Assembly: GCA_025384855.1 (NCBI GenBank) | Contig: JALAHT010000001.1 | Location: 310,001 to 374,000, forward strand | Source of the DNA: Luteirhabdus salina | Lineage (GTDB): Bacteria; Bacteroidota; Bacteroidia; Flavobacteriales; Flavobacteriaceae | Direction: 5' to 3' | Length of the DNA: 64,000 nucleotides | Part shown: in pieces, positions 9,055 to 18,386 of the stretch | How the letters are laid out: every line of letters begins with the position of its first letter | How positions within the stretch are numbered: the first letter of the stretch is position 1 | The notes under the pieces: generated by a model | Told to the model about the DNA's origin: nothing | Database searches by the model: none | What the model saw: the letters and a program-made list of their open reading frames with translations, nothing else | Position numbers and translations under genes: made by a program

Positions 9055-11115
9055 TCAGTCCACATTATCGTGTAAGAACGAATTGTTGCTCCGCAATTCG
9101 ATATCATCGTCATCATCGTTAACCGATGTGCGCGACATCTCGGAACCTTCGTCTACAGAATCATCTAGATCGATACCCATTCGTTTATAAGCAGGTTGTT
9201 TTTCTATTTCCTCGATTTTTGAAGAACTATTTCTGAATTTATAGTTGAACTCCTTCATCTTCTTTTTGCGGTCTTCAGCACGGTCCCGAAGTAATTTCGA
9301 GATCGGTGAATTCATCGGATCTTCATCTTCACTATCATTATCCTTAGGTTCAGCCGGAGCCACGGTCTTCTTTTCGAATACGATTTCCTCTTCTTCCTCG
9401 GCTGCTGCATTTCCTTTAGAAGGCTTGGCAGAAAGCAATTCTTCTTCTTTCTCCTCGTAATCGTCTAAGCTATATCGCTTCACCCCACCATCCTTATGTT
9501 CGGTTACGGGAATTATTTCCACGGCATCCTTCACTTCAATATCTTCAAGATGTGAAACGATAGTCTCGACCTCGTCTTCTTCCTCTGCTTCACTCTCGGC
9601 AGTTCGCGATTCCTTTTTAGGAGTATTCACGGGCAAGTCGAACATCAACATCTGATCGTCTTCTGCTGAAATTTCCTCTTGTTTCTCTTCCTTCTGAGGC
9701 GCTGCTTCTTCCTTCTTCGGTTCCAAAATAACGAAATCGTTCACCTCCATTTCATTGATCAACAATTGTTCAAATTCGGCAACATGGTGAATATCGACTT
9801 CTTCATAAGAAACATCGATATTCTTCAACAACTCCGAGGTTTCGATATAACCTTCAAACGGAAGGTCCTTTTGAACCGGTGCTTCAGGCGCTATCTTTAC
9901 CTCAACTTGCTTCGTCTCAGACGTTTTTGGGGTTGGTTTTACCTCTTCTTCTTCCTCGAAAAGCGTGTGACGAATAATCGGTTTCTCTTCCTTTCTTGGA
10001 GCAGCGCTAGGTTTTGGCAACTCAACTGGAGTAGCACCTTTCTTCACTGAAAGATCCTGTTCTGCTTTTTGTTCGTCTTCAAGTGTGTGAATAATTTTTT
10101 TGGTTTCGGTATTCACGATATCATCCTGTTGTTCTGCATTGAAACCTGTTGCAATTACCGTAATGGCAATCGCTCCATCCAACGTTTCATCTTCACCCAC
10201 ACCCATAATGATGTTCGCGCTGTGACCAGCTTCATCTTGAATATGGTCACTAATCTCACCGATTTCATCAATCGTGATTTCTTCGGAACCAGAAACGATA
10301 AGCAGCAATACGTTTTTGGCACCTTTAATTTTGTTATCGTTCAGCAACGGTGAATCGAGCGCTTTGCTAATGGCATCCTTAGCACGATTGCTTCCGCTGG
10401 CACTGGAACTTCCCATAATGGCTGTTCCACTATTTGAAAGTACTGTTTTCGCATCGCGAAGGTCAATATTCTGCGTATAGTGATGTGTAATAACCTCGGC
10501 AATACCACGAGCGGCCGTTGCCAAGACTTCATCGGCTTTGGAGAAGCCAGCTTTGAAGCCCAAATTACCATATACCTCACGTAATTTGTTGTTATTGATA
10601 ACAATGAGCGAGTCGACATTCTGACGCAGCTTTTCAACTCCCAATTGTGCTTGGTCGTTCCGCGTTTTTCCTTCAAACTGAAACGGACTGGTTACGATAC
10701 CTACTGTTAGGATATCCATCTCCTGCGCCATCTTTGCGATAACGGGAGCTGCTCCCGTCCCTGTTCCACCACCCATTCCAGCAGTAATAAATACCATTTT
10801 GGTATTGGTAGTCAGCATCGATTTTATTTCCTCCATACTTTCCATGGCGGCCTTTTCCCCGATTTCGGGATTTGCTCCAGCGCCCAGACCTTCGGTAAGG
10901 GAAACACCCAATTGTATTCTAATGGGTACAGGGCTATTTTCCAATGCCTGTGAATCGGTATTGCAAATCACGAAGTCGACACCCTTAATGCCTTGACTAA
11001 ACATGTGATTTATAGCGTTGCTTCCACCGCCGCCGACACCGATGACCTTAATGACGTTACTTTGGTTCTTCGGCAGGTCGAATGAAATGTTATCAAATTC
11101 AGTGTTGCTGCTCAT
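9055..11115 (-). CDS. ftsZ: FtsZ, tubulin-like division GTPase with a long acidic C-terminal linker
   Basis: Forms the cytokinetic Z ring. The N-terminal 330 or so residues are a standard FtsZ core: nucleotide-binding VIGVGGGGSNAINHM near residue 25 and the tubulin signature GGGTGTG at 115-121. After the core comes about 350 residues of low-complexity sequence, strongly acidic with many Glu and Lys plus Pro patches. The end is a short conserved-looking tail (IELRSNNSFLHDNVD) that may be the FtsA/partner-binding peptide. At 686 residues it is far longer than the 380-residue E. coli protein; extended linkers are typical of Flavobacteriia. It is the last gene of the dcw operon before a terminator and follows ftsA. 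Confidence 0.96.
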   Translation of the reverse strand: MSSNTEFDNISFDLPKNQSNVIKVIGVGGGGSNAINHMFSQGIKGVDFVICNTDSQALENSPVPIRIQLGVSLTEGLGAGANPEIGEKAAMESMEEIKSMLTTNTKMVFITAGMGGGTGTGAAPVIAKMAQEMDILTVGIVTSPFQFEGKTRNDQAQLGVEKLRQNVDSLIVINNNKLREVYGNLGFKAGFSKADEVLATAARGIAEVITHHYTQNIDLRDAKTVLSNSGTAIMGSSSASGSNRAKDAISKALDSPLLNDNKIKGAKNVLLLIVSGSEEITIDEIGEISDHIQDEAGHSANIIMGVGEDETLDGAIAITVIATGFNAEQQDDIVNTETKKIIHTLEDEQKAEQDLSVKKGATPVELPKPSAAPRKEEKPIIRHTLFEEEEEVKPTPKTSETKQVEVKIAPEAPVQKDLPFEGYIETSELLKNIDVSYEEVDIHHVAEFEQLLINEMEVNDFVILEPKKEEAAPQKEEKQEEISAEDDQMLMFDLPVNTPKKESRTAESEAEEEDEVETIVSHLEDIEVKDAVEIIPVTEHKDGGVKRYSLDDYEEKEEELLSAKPSKGNAAAEEEEEIVFEKKTVAPAEPKDNDSEDEDPMNSPISKLLRDRAEDRKKKMKEFNYKFRNSSSKIEEIEKQPAYKRMGIDLDDSVDEGSEMSRTSVNDDDDDIELRSNNSFLHDNVD

Positions 11116-11175
11116 ATTATTTGTATTTGTGAGGTTGTTCCGTTTCCAGAATTCTTATTCTTAGTTAACTTTTAA

Positions 11176-12528
11176 TTATTCCGCATTGTCCAAAAACTCC
11201 TTGAACTTTTCAGCCCAACGATCGAAAAATCCTTTTCGTTTTTCGGTTTTTTCTTCTGTTTGGGTCGCGACATCTTCTTCGGAAGTTTCCATTTCTTCCG
11301 TTGCCGTAGCCTCTTGCGAATTATCGAAAGTGGCCATGGCTCTATTTGCATTTGTCTTTTTCTCCTTACTCTGAAGGCTATTTAGTACCAAACCGACCGC
11401 CGTAGCGTACATCGGACTCGTAATTTCCTTATTGCTATCGCCGCCTGCCAAATGCTCGTTTGGAAAACCAATTCGGGTATCCATACCAGTGATGTATTCA
11501 ACCAATTGCTTTAAATGTTGCAACTGCGCGCCACCTCCTGTTAGTACGATACCGGCGATTAATTTTTTCTTTTGTTCCTCGTGACCATAATTCTTGATCT
11601 CGAGATATACTTGTTCGATTATTTCAACTGCGCGGGCGTGGATAATCTTCGAAAGGTTCTTTAGCGTAATTTCCTTCGGTTCTCTCCCACGAAGTCCAGG
11701 AATGGAAACAATTTCATTATCCTTGTTTTCCCCTGGCCAAGCACTTCCAAACTTAATCTTCAACAATTCTGCTTGCTTCTCGATGATGCTGCAGCCTTCT
11801 TTGATATCTTCAGTAATCACATTTCCACCGAAAGGAATTACGGCCGTATGGCGAATGATACCGTCCTTAAAAATGGCTAGGTCGGTTGTTCCACCTCCAA
11901 TATCGATCAGGGCAACTCCTGCTTCTTTTTCTTCTTGACTCAACACGGCATTTGCGGAAGCCAACGGCTCCAAGGTTATGCCCGAAAGCTCAAGACCGGC
12001 GCTTTTCACACAACGTCCGATGTTTCGAATGGAAGAAACCTGTCCGACCACCACGTGAAAATTGGCTTCCAATCGGCCACCATACATTCCGATGGGCTCG
12101 GTTATTTCCGCCTGACCATCCACTTTGTAATCCTGTGGAAGTACATGGATGATCTCTTCACCGGGAAGCATTACCAATTTATGAACCTGATTGCACAGCC
12201 GCTCAATATCATCGTCATCGATCACCTCATCGCTATCGCTTCGGGTAATGTAATCGCTATGCTGAAGACTTCGGATGTGCTGGCCTGCAATTCCGACAAC
12301 CACTTCATCTATTTGCATTCCAGAGGAAGTTTCAGCATCTTGTACCGCCTGTTGAATCGATTGAATGGTCTGTGTAATATTATTAACCACACCTCGGTGA
12401 ACCCCTAAGCTTTTGGCTTTGCCAATGCCAAGGATTTCCATCTTGCCGTATTCGTTCTTCTTACCGATCATGGCCACAATTTTTGTGGTTCCAATATCCA
12501 GTCCGACCGCGATGTTTTCTTTTTCCAT
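11176..12528 (-). CDS. ftsA: FtsA, actin-like membrane tether for FtsZ
   Basis: Actin-fold ATPase that anchors FtsZ polymers to the membrane and recruits late division proteins. The phosphate-1 motif GLDIGTTKIVAMIG lies near residue 9, the phosphate-2 motif ALIDIGGGTTDLAIF near 205, and the adenosine motif GIVLTGGGAQL near 325. The C-terminus carries a charged linker and then the amphipathic segment KGFFDRWAEKFKEFLDNAE, the expected membrane-targeting helix. At 450 residues it is slightly longer than E. coli FtsA. It sits between ftsQ (3-base gap) and ftsZ. Confidence 0.96.
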   Translation of the reverse strand: MEKENIAVGLDIGTTKIVAMIGKKNEYGKMEILGIGKAKSLGVHRGVVNNITQTIQSIQQAVQDAETSSGMQIDEVVVGIAGQHIRSLQHSDYITRSDSDEVIDDDDIERLCNQVHKLVMLPGEEIIHVLPQDYKVDGQAEITEPIGMYGGRLEANFHVVVGQVSSIRNIGRCVKSAGLELSGITLEPLASANAVLSQEEKEAGVALIDIGGGTTDLAIFKDGIIRHTAVIPFGGNVITEDIKEGCSIIEKQAELLKIKFGSAWPGENKDNEIVSIPGLRGREPKEITLKNLSKIIHARAVEIIEQVYLEIKNYGHEEQKKKLIAGIVLTGGGAQLQHLKQLVEYITGMDTRIGFPNEHLAGGDSNKEITSPMYATAVGLVLNSLQSKEKKTNANRAMATFDNSQEATATEEMETSEEDVATQTEEKTEKRKGFFDRWAEKFKEFLDNAE

Positions 12529-12531
12529 AGC

Positions 12532-13248
12532 TTATTTTTTTGTTGCTACTACTTGGTTTCCGAATGTTAGGTTTACCGTTCTGTAGCTTTTAAGCATCTT
12601 ATCTTCTTTTGTTTTCTTATAGAACGCCTTAAAGTTCTGTATCTTCTTTTCAATATCGATTGGTTGCCCAAATACCACTTTTAAATCATGTTTTCGTAGC
12701 CGTAAGACTACTTTTCCATTCTTCTGCAGGTGCAGACCAATAACGCTACTATTCATGAACGCGTCTTTTTCCAGTTCCAAAAGCAGGGGCGTAATTTTGG
12801 AGAAATCGTCCGTCACCGTTCCCGTTACTAAGGGAACTCGTGCGGTATAAACCGTGGAAAGCGGCATCCTTTTTCCGTCTTCATCAATATAATAATCGGG
12901 TGCAGCCGTAACTCGGGCAATGGGCCGTCGTTGTTCGATTTTCGCACCCAAGGCGCCATCCACGCTCATAAACACCTGTGCCTCACGAATCATTTCGTTT
13001 TGGTTCAGGCGTTCTTCCATCTCTTTCAAAACTACCCTTTCTTTAGGCATGCCCGTAACACTGTCCTGATTTTGTATCAACAATTTATTAACGGTTTCAA
13101 GGGTGATAAAAGGACTATTTTCATCTACGAACGTCACTTCCACATTGGTCAGATTTCGGGTTTTGTTTCGCTTTTTGGCAAAGCCGAACAAAAAGATGAT
13201 CAAACCAATAATCAAGATGAACCGTATGTAGACCCAACTATGCTTCAT
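12532..13248 (-). CDS. ftsQ: FtsQ/DivIB-type cell division protein
   Basis: Bitopic division protein linking early and late divisome components. The 238 residues have a short cytoplasmic start and one transmembrane helix at about residues 7-24 (YIRFILIIGLIIFLFGFA). A periplasmic part follows, with a POTRA-like beginning and the FtsQ-type segment PIARVTAAPDYYIDEDGKRMP near residue 110. Sequence conservation is weak, as usual for FtsQ, so position supports the call: the start overlaps the murC stop by 11 bases and ftsA follows after 3 bases. Confidence 0.9.
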   Translation of the reverse strand: MKHSWVYIRFILIIGLIIFLFGFAKKRNKTRNLTNVEVTFVDENSPFITLETVNKLLIQNQDSVTGMPKERVVLKEMEERLNQNEMIREAQVFMSVDGALGAKIEQRRPIARVTAAPDYYIDEDGKRMPLSTVYTARVPLVTGTVTDDFSKITPLLLELEKDAFMNSSVIGLHLQKNGKVVLRLRKHDLKVVFGQPIDIEKKIQNFKAFYKKTKEDKMLKSYRTVNLTFGNQVVATKK

Positions 13249-14593
13249 GGCTCAGTTTTTTATTGATTTTACTTACCTCAGCACCAATATCGCCTGCGCC
13301 AACCAATAATTGTATTCGACAGGTAGATTGCTTCATCTTTTTAAATAAATCCTCCTTCGTGATGCATTGCTTGTTCTTATTTTCAATCTTTGACAACAAC
13401 CATTCTGAAGTAATCCCTTCCATAGGTTCTTCTCGTGCCGGATAGATATCCAATAGCAACACTTCATCGAACTTCGAAAGACTGTTTGCGAAACCATCCG
13501 CGAAATCCTTGGTTCGACTAAACAAATGCGGTTGAAACACAATCAGTTTCCGATCGTTCGGGTACATTTCGTGAACCGCTTGATACAAGGCATTTATTTC
13601 GGTCGGGTGATGGGCGTAATCGTCGATTAGCACCAAATCGTCCCTTTTAATTTTATAAGAGAAGCGTCGCTGCACCCCTTTGAAGGTTGCCAGTGCTTCC
13701 GGTAATTTGTCCAAAGGCGCCTTTGCCTTGATTGCCATTCCCATGGCAGTGGCTGCATTGAAGAGATTGTGGTGACCAGGCAAAAAGAATTTTAGATCCT
13801 TCAAAACCCTGTTAGGTGTTTTTAGGTCGAAGACATAACCGCCGTCTTCAATACGAACGTTATGGGCTTCAAAATCGGCATCTTCCTCTATTGCTACGGA
13901 CTGACCCTTTAATGGCAATCCTTTTTTGATTAATACATTATTGGAGTCTTCAACCAATCGGGAAAACTCATTAAAGGCACTCGTAATCGTCGATTCGTCG
14001 CCATAAATATCAAGATGATCAGCATCCATACTCGTTACGCAAGCGATATTCGGATTCAATGTTAGAAAAGAGCGATCGAATTCATCTGCTTCCACCACTG
14101 TAATATCAGTTCCTTTTGAAATAAAATTACTGTCATAGTTTTCAGCAATGCCGCCTAAAAAAGCGGTAACCGGCATCCCGCAGTGGACCAACAAATGACC
14201 TAAAATAGCCGAAGTGGTGGTTTTTCCGTGGGTGCCGGCGACTGCCAAACATAAAGTGTGCTTTGTTACCTTGGCGAGCAAATGGGCACGCTTGGTAATT
14301 GTAAAATCGTTTTGCTGAAACCAGTTTAATAGCTTGTTGCTGTTCGGAATAGCAGGTGTATACACAACCAAGGTAGTTTCTGTGTTCTTGATATCGTCTG
14401 GAATCACTGAAATATCATCCTCAAAGGTGACAGGGATATCTTCTGAAATGAGCTTATCAGTAAGTTCGCTAGGGGTTTTATCGTATCCAAATACCTGCTT
14501 GCCCTGAAGCTTGCAATACCGAGCCAGGCCACTCATTCCGATACCGCCGATACCGATGAAGTAATAGGTTTGTATGTTTGAATACCGTGTCAC
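13238..14593 (-). CDS. murC: MurC, UDP-N-acetylmuramate--L-alanine ligase
   Basis: Adds L-alanine to UDP-MurNAc, the first step of the peptide stem. The 451 residues contain the Rossmann start [16 protein letters not shown], the ATP loop [15 protein letters not shown] near residue 115, and the Mur central-domain motif [10 protein letters not shown]. The C-terminal motif [10 protein letters not shown] is typical of MurC and Mpl. The start is GTG, overlapping the murG stop codon as GTGA. The C-terminal end overlaps ftsQ. Mpl at 26123 is a separate recycling paralogue. Confidence 0.96.
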   Translation of the reverse strand: MTRYSNIQTYYFIGIGGIGMSGLARYCKLQGKQVFGYDKTPSELTDKLISEDIPVTFEDDISVIPDDIKNTETTLVVYTPAIPNSNKLLNWFQQNDFTITKRAHLLAKVTKHTLCLAVAGTHGKTTTSAILGHLLVHCGMPVTAFLGGIAENYDSNFISKGTDITVVEADEFDRSFLTLNPNIACVTSMDADHLDIYGDESTITSAFNEFSRLVEDSNNVLIKKGLPLKGQSVAIEEDADFEAHNVRIEDGGYVFDLKTPNRVLKDLKFFLPGHHNLFNAATAMGMAIKAKAPLDKLPEALATFKGVQRRFSYKIKRDDLVLIDDYAHHPTEINALYQAVHEMYPNDRKLIVFQPHLFSRTKDFADGFANSLSKFDEVLLLDIYPAREEPMEGITSEWLLSKIENKNKQCITKEDLFKKMKQSTCRIQLLVGAGDIGAEVSKINKKLSHEA

Positions 14594-15693
14594 TGCTTCA
14601 ACAATAGTTCTATTTCATCTACGATTTCTTTCGTAGCATTTGGTTTTGCCATTTTCTTGATGTTTGTTGAAAGCGACTGTTGCATTTCTTCACTTTTCAA
14701 CAATTCTGAAAACAGCTTCTTAAATTTTTCTTCTGCCTTGTTTTCACGTAGCACGATGGCCGCATCTTTATCGGCCAAAGCCAAGGCATTTTTGGTCTGA
14801 TGGTCTTCTGCCACATTCGGTGAGGGAATGAAGATGACCGGCTTTCCGACCAAGCATAATTCCGAAACCGAAAGTGCCCCTGCACGCGAAACGATAAAAT
14901 CGGCTGCCGCATAGGCTAAGTCCATTCTATTGAGATAGGGATGTACTTGTACCGCTCGTCCCGTTTGCTGTATATATGTTTCTTCGTACAGCTTTCCACA
15001 TTGCCAGATTACCTGAACCCCTTCCGAGGAAAAGTAATCGATGTGCGATGCCACCAATTCATTGATTTTTTTAGCACCGAGACTTCCACCCAGAACCAAC
15101 AATGTTTTCTTTTCTTGATTTAAGCTGAAGAAGTTTTGTGCTTCTTCCCGCTTCTGATCGATACTGAATAAATCTTGACGAACCGGATTTCCCGTAAAGC
15201 GGATTTTATCCGCAGGAAAAAATGATTCCATCCCATCATACGCCACACAGATTTTTCGAACCTTTGATGCCAACCACTTGTTGGTAATTCCGGCATGACT
15301 GTTCTGCTCTTGAATAAGACAGGGAACGCCTTTTGCTGAAGCGGCCCGCAATAGTGGCGCGCTGGCATAACCGCCCGTTCCAATGGCTACATTTGGCTGA
15401 AACTGTTTCACAATTTTTCGTGATTTCCAAAGACTTGACAACAGCTTAAACGGAAACATCAAATTCTTCAACGTCAACTTTCGCTGTAAACCTGAAATCC
15501 AAAGTCCTTTAATTTCATACCCCGCCTGTGGAACTTTTTCCATCTCCATACGATCTTCGGCACCGACAAATAGGAACTCAGACCCTGGGAATCGATGTTT
15601 CAATTCATCAGCAATGGCAATAGCGGGATAGATATGACCACCCGTTCCGCCACCGGAGATTATGAATTTGTATGTTGATCGACTTTTTGTCAT
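14590..15693 (-). CDS. murG: MurG, lipid II-forming GlcNAc transferase
   Basis: Transfers GlcNAc from UDP-GlcNAc to lipid I at the inner face of the cytoplasmic membrane. The glycine-rich loop [20 protein letters not shown] lies at the N-terminus. The second loop [14 protein letters not shown] is near residue 197, and the acceptor/donor region has [17 protein letters not shown] near 268 and [14 protein letters not shown] near 290. The length of 367 residues is normal for GT28 MurG. It lies between ftsW and murC; its TGA overlaps the murC GTG. The 41 bases upstream hold a hairpin repeat. Confidence 0.96.
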   Translation of the reverse strand: MTKSRSTYKFIISGGGTGGHIYPAIAIADELKHRFPGSEFLFVGAEDRMEMEKVPQAGYEIKGLWISGLQRKLTLKNLMFPFKLLSSLWKSRKIVKQFQPNVAIGTGGYASAPLLRAASAKGVPCLIQEQNSHAGITNKWLASKVRKICVAYDGMESFFPADKIRFTGNPVRQDLFSIDQKREEAQNFFSLNQEKKTLLVLGGSLGAKKINELVASHIDYFSSEGVQVIWQCGKLYEETYIQQTGRAVQVHPYLNRMDLAYAAADFIVSRAGALSVSELCLVGKPVIFIPSPNVAEDHQTKNALALADKDAAIVLRENKAEEKFKKLFSELLKSEEMQQSLSTNIKKMAKPNATKEIVDEIELLLKQ

Positions 15694-15703
15694 TTTTTAT
15701 TTT

Positions 15704-15734
15704 AGATCTGTCGGGTTCACTAGACCCAGCAGGT
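15704..15734. repeat. Inverted repeat between murG and ftsW
   Basis: The stretch AGATCTGTCGGGT...ACCCAGCAGGT is an imperfect dyad and a near copy of the element at 16955-16986. It fills the murG-ftsW gap up to the ftsW stop codon. It probably belongs to the short hairpin repeats of flavobacterial genomes. Confidence 0.7.
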
Positions 15735-16940
15735 TTATATCGTTTCACTTAAGACATCCAATGGATTTTCTTCTAATTCGTCGCCTTCTTCAGCTTCTTT
15801 CCGTACAACTTCACGTTTCGCGCTTACGCTTAACACCATTCCCAATGCGAGACAGGTCATCCAAATACTGGTCCCACCGCTACTGATCAGCGGTAACGTC
15901 TGACCGGTTACTGGAAACAACTCCACCGCAACCGCCATATTGATAAACGCTTGAAAAACGATGGGCAATCCAACGCCTATGACCAATAATTTTCCAAACG
16001 GACTTTCACTTTTATGTGCCACAACAACCAACCGGAATAGTAGGAACATATAGGCAAACATGAGTCCGAGTGCTCCCGCGAGGCCGAATTCTTCAACAAT
16101 AATCGCGTAGATAAAATCGGATGAAGACTGTGGTAAAAAATTCTTCTGTATACTTTTTCCTGGGCCGAGTCCCGTTACACCACCAGAAGCGATAGCGATC
16201 TTTGCTTTCTCAATCTGATAATCGGCTTCGGTGTCTTCATCATCGATAAAGCTATCGATCCGGCTCATCCAGGTATCGACCCTATTCGGAAAGACACCAG
16301 GAAATGCTTTTGCTGATAGGATAAACATGGTCAATGCCAATAATCCAGCTCCCAACACAATTCCTAAATATTTCAACGGATAGCCACCCACAAATACCAA
16401 TACGGTAACCATTGCAAAAATGATGGCCGTTGTACTGAAGTTGGCAGGAAGAATCAATGCCAATACTACAAATACCGGTAACCATAGCGGCAATAGCGTT
16501 TCTTTAAACGTTACTGTTTTATCCTTTATTTTGGATAAGTACCGCGCCACATAGACCAATAACACCACCGCTGCCAAGGTGGACGTTTGAAAGGTTACGC
16601 CCACAAATGGAACACGAATCCATCGACTGGCATTAGCACCACCGATGGTTGTGCCTTGTGCCAATGTGACCAACAACAATACGATTACTACGGGTAGGGC
16701 AATAATGGAAAGTCCACGGAAATAGTGGTACGGAATTTTGTGAACGCCATATAGAATAGCGAAACCTAACAATAGATGTGCGAAATGCTTCAACAAATAC
16801 GGCAAGGTGCTTCCATCACCATACAGATAGGCCAGATTACTACTGGCGCTATACACTGGCAAAAACGAAAACACAGCAAGAATCCCGGCTATCGCCCAGA
16901 TTGCTTTATCGCCTTGTATGTTTTTGAAGATGTTTCGCAT
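15735..16940 (-). CDS. ftsW: FtsW, SEDS-family septal peptidoglycan glycosyltransferase
   Basis: Polytopic SEDS protein that polymerises lipid II at the septum together with FtsI. About ten membrane helices are evident in 401 residues. The family hallmarks are ASRWIRVPFVGVTFQTS near residue 105, GGVTGLGPGKSIQKNFLPQSSSDFIYAIIVEE at about 253-285, and LPLISSGGTSIW near 358. The C-terminal cytoplasmic tail is acidic. Start is ATG. Both flanks carry copies of the same inverted repeat, so spacing here is loose compared with the rest of the operon. Confidence 0.95.
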   Translation of the reverse strand: MRNIFKNIQGDKAIWAIAGILAVFSFLPVYSASSNLAYLYGDGSTLPYLLKHFAHLLLGFAILYGVHKIPYHYFRGLSIIALPVVIVLLLVTLAQGTTIGGANASRWIRVPFVGVTFQTSTLAAVVLLVYVARYLSKIKDKTVTFKETLLPLWLPVFVVLALILPANFSTTAIIFAMVTVLVFVGGYPLKYLGIVLGAGLLALTMFILSAKAFPGVFPNRVDTWMSRIDSFIDDEDTEADYQIEKAKIAIASGGVTGLGPGKSIQKNFLPQSSSDFIYAIIVEEFGLAGALGLMFAYMFLLFRLVVVAHKSESPFGKLLVIGVGLPIVFQAFINMAVAVELFPVTGQTLPLISSGGTSIWMTCLALGMVLSVSAKREVVRKEAEEGDELEENPLDVLSETI

Positions 16941-16954
16941 ATTACTACTTCTTT

Positions 16955-16986
16955 AGACCTGCCGGGTACCCTAGACCCAGCAGGTC
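16955..16986. repeat. Inverted repeat between murD and ftsW
   Basis: AGACCTGCCGGGT...ACCCAGCAGGTC forms an imperfect hairpin (GACCTGC/GCAGGTC arms). It matches the copy at 15704-15734 closely and lies in the 50-base gap between the murD stop and the ftsW start. Confidence 0.75.
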
Positions 16987-16990
16987 ATTA

Positions 16991-18382
16991 TTATAATTTT
17001 CGGACAGCTTCTTTAAATTGACGTCCGCGGTCTTCGTAATTTTCAAATAGATCGAAGCTAGCGCAAGCTGGACTAAGCAAGACACTATCGCCTCGTTCTG
17101 CCAATCGGTACGCGATCTGAACTGCCTCGTGCATCGCGTCGGTTTCCACCATCATATCGACCACGTTTCCGAATTGAGCAATAATCTTATCGTTATCCAA
17201 TCCGAGGCAAATGATGGCTTTCACCTTTTCATTTACCAACGGCAGTAATTCGCTATAATCGTTTCCTTTATCAACGCCACCGACAATCCAAACCGTCGGA
17301 CTTTCCATACTATCCAAGGCATAGAACGTTGCGTTTACGTTAGTGGCTTTACTATCGTTAATGTATTGCACATTGTTAATCTTAAGGACTTTCTCCAATC
17401 GATGTTCCACTCCTTGGAAATGTGACAACGACTCGCGAATTGTCGCTTTCCTGATCTTTAACAGGGTTGCAACCGTCGATGCCGCCATGGCGTTCTTTTG
17501 GTTGTGCTGTCCTTGTAGTCCTAATGTTGCTATTGGCATGGTAAATTGTGTGTTATCTATTGTTATTGTTATTTCTTCATTTTTTAAATACGCTCCTTGC
17601 TTCACTTCTTTTTTTGCTGAAAAGGGCAATAATTTTGATTTGATTGGGTGCTGTTGAAGCCGTTTGGTAATCACTTCATCATCGGCATCATAGATGAAGT
17701 AATCGTCTTTCGTTTGGTTCATGGCAATTCGGAATTTGGCCGCGATATACTTGTTGAAATCATGCTCATACCGATCTAAATGGTCTGGCGTAATGTTCGT
17801 CAGAATCGCGATGTGCGGTCGAAAGGTTTCAATACCGTCGAGCTGAAAACTGCTCAACTCCAACACATAATGCTGACGCTCCTTTTCAGAAACACGTTGC
17901 GCAAAGCTCTTCCCAATATTCCCAGCCAATGCCACATCCAATCCGCCGTCTTCTAATAGCTTGTGCGTTAAGGTTGATGTGGTGGTTTTTCCATTGCTTC
18001 CCGTGATACCCACAATACTCGCCTTGGTAAATTGCGCTGCAAATTCAATTTCGGAAATCACGGGAATTCCCTTTGATACCAATTCTTTCACAATAGGAAC
18101 GGTATCGGGAATACCGGGGCTTTTCATCACCACATCGGCAGAAAATATCTTGGCTTCCGTATGGCCTTCTTCTTCCCAATCAATTTCAAAATGTTCAAGA
18201 ACGTCTTTATACTGTTTCTTAATTTTTCCGAAGTCAGAAACAAAAACTTCGTATTTTTCCTTCTTTCCAAGTAAAGCAGTTCCGACGCCGCTTTCTCCTG
18301 CTCCTAAAACAACTAACCGTTGTTTGATTTTAGATTGACGACTTTCAATTGACGATTTCTGATTGACGATTTTCGACTTCAT
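16991..18382 (-). CDS. murD: MurD, UDP-MurNAc-L-alanine--D-glutamate ligase
   Basis: Adds D-glutamate to UDP-MurNAc-L-Ala. The Rossmann start LVVLGAGESGVGTALLGKK and the ATP loop VGITGSNGKTTTSTLTH are present, followed by the central motif LSSFQLDGIETFRPHIAILTNITPDHLDRY. The C-terminal block holds YINDSKATNVNATFYALDS and GGVDKGNDY. The first 19 residues before KQRLVVLG are atypical. They are encoded by three tandem units based on ATTGACGA, as if an intergenic repeat had been captured into the reading frame; no later start codon is available. The start lies 4 bases after mraY. Confidence 0.95.
   Translation of the reverse strand: MKSKIVNQKSSIESRQSKIKQRLVVLGAGESGVGTALLGKKEKYEVFVSDFGKIKKQYKDVLEHFEIDWEEEGHTEAKIFSADVVMKSPGIPDTVPIVKELVSKGIPVISEIEFAAQFTKASIVGITGSNGKTTTSTLTHKLLEDGGLDVALAGNIGKSFAQRVSEKERQHYVLELSSFQLDGIETFRPHIAILTNITPDHLDRYEHDFNKYIAAKFRIAMNQTKDDYFIYDADDEVITKRLQQHPIKSKLLPFSAKKEVKQGAYLKNEEITITIDNTQFTMPIATLGLQGQHNQKNAMAASTVATLLKIRKATIRESLSHFQGVEHRLEKVLKINNVQYINDSKATNVNATFYALDSMESPTVWIVGGVDKGNDYSELLPLVNEKVKAIICLGLDNDKIIAQFGNVVDMMVETDAMHEAVQIAYRLAERGDSVLLSPACASFDLFENYEDRGRQFKEAVRKL
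18333..18376. repeat. Tandem ATTGACGA units inside the murD 5' end
   Basis: Three adjoining units of 13-16 bases (18333-18347, 18348-18360, 18361-18376) share the core ATTGACGA and a T/C-rich spacer. They encode the N-terminal extension of MurD (about residues 3-17). The pattern looks like non-coding simple repeat sequence. Confidence 0.75.
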
Positions 18383-18386
18383 ACAT

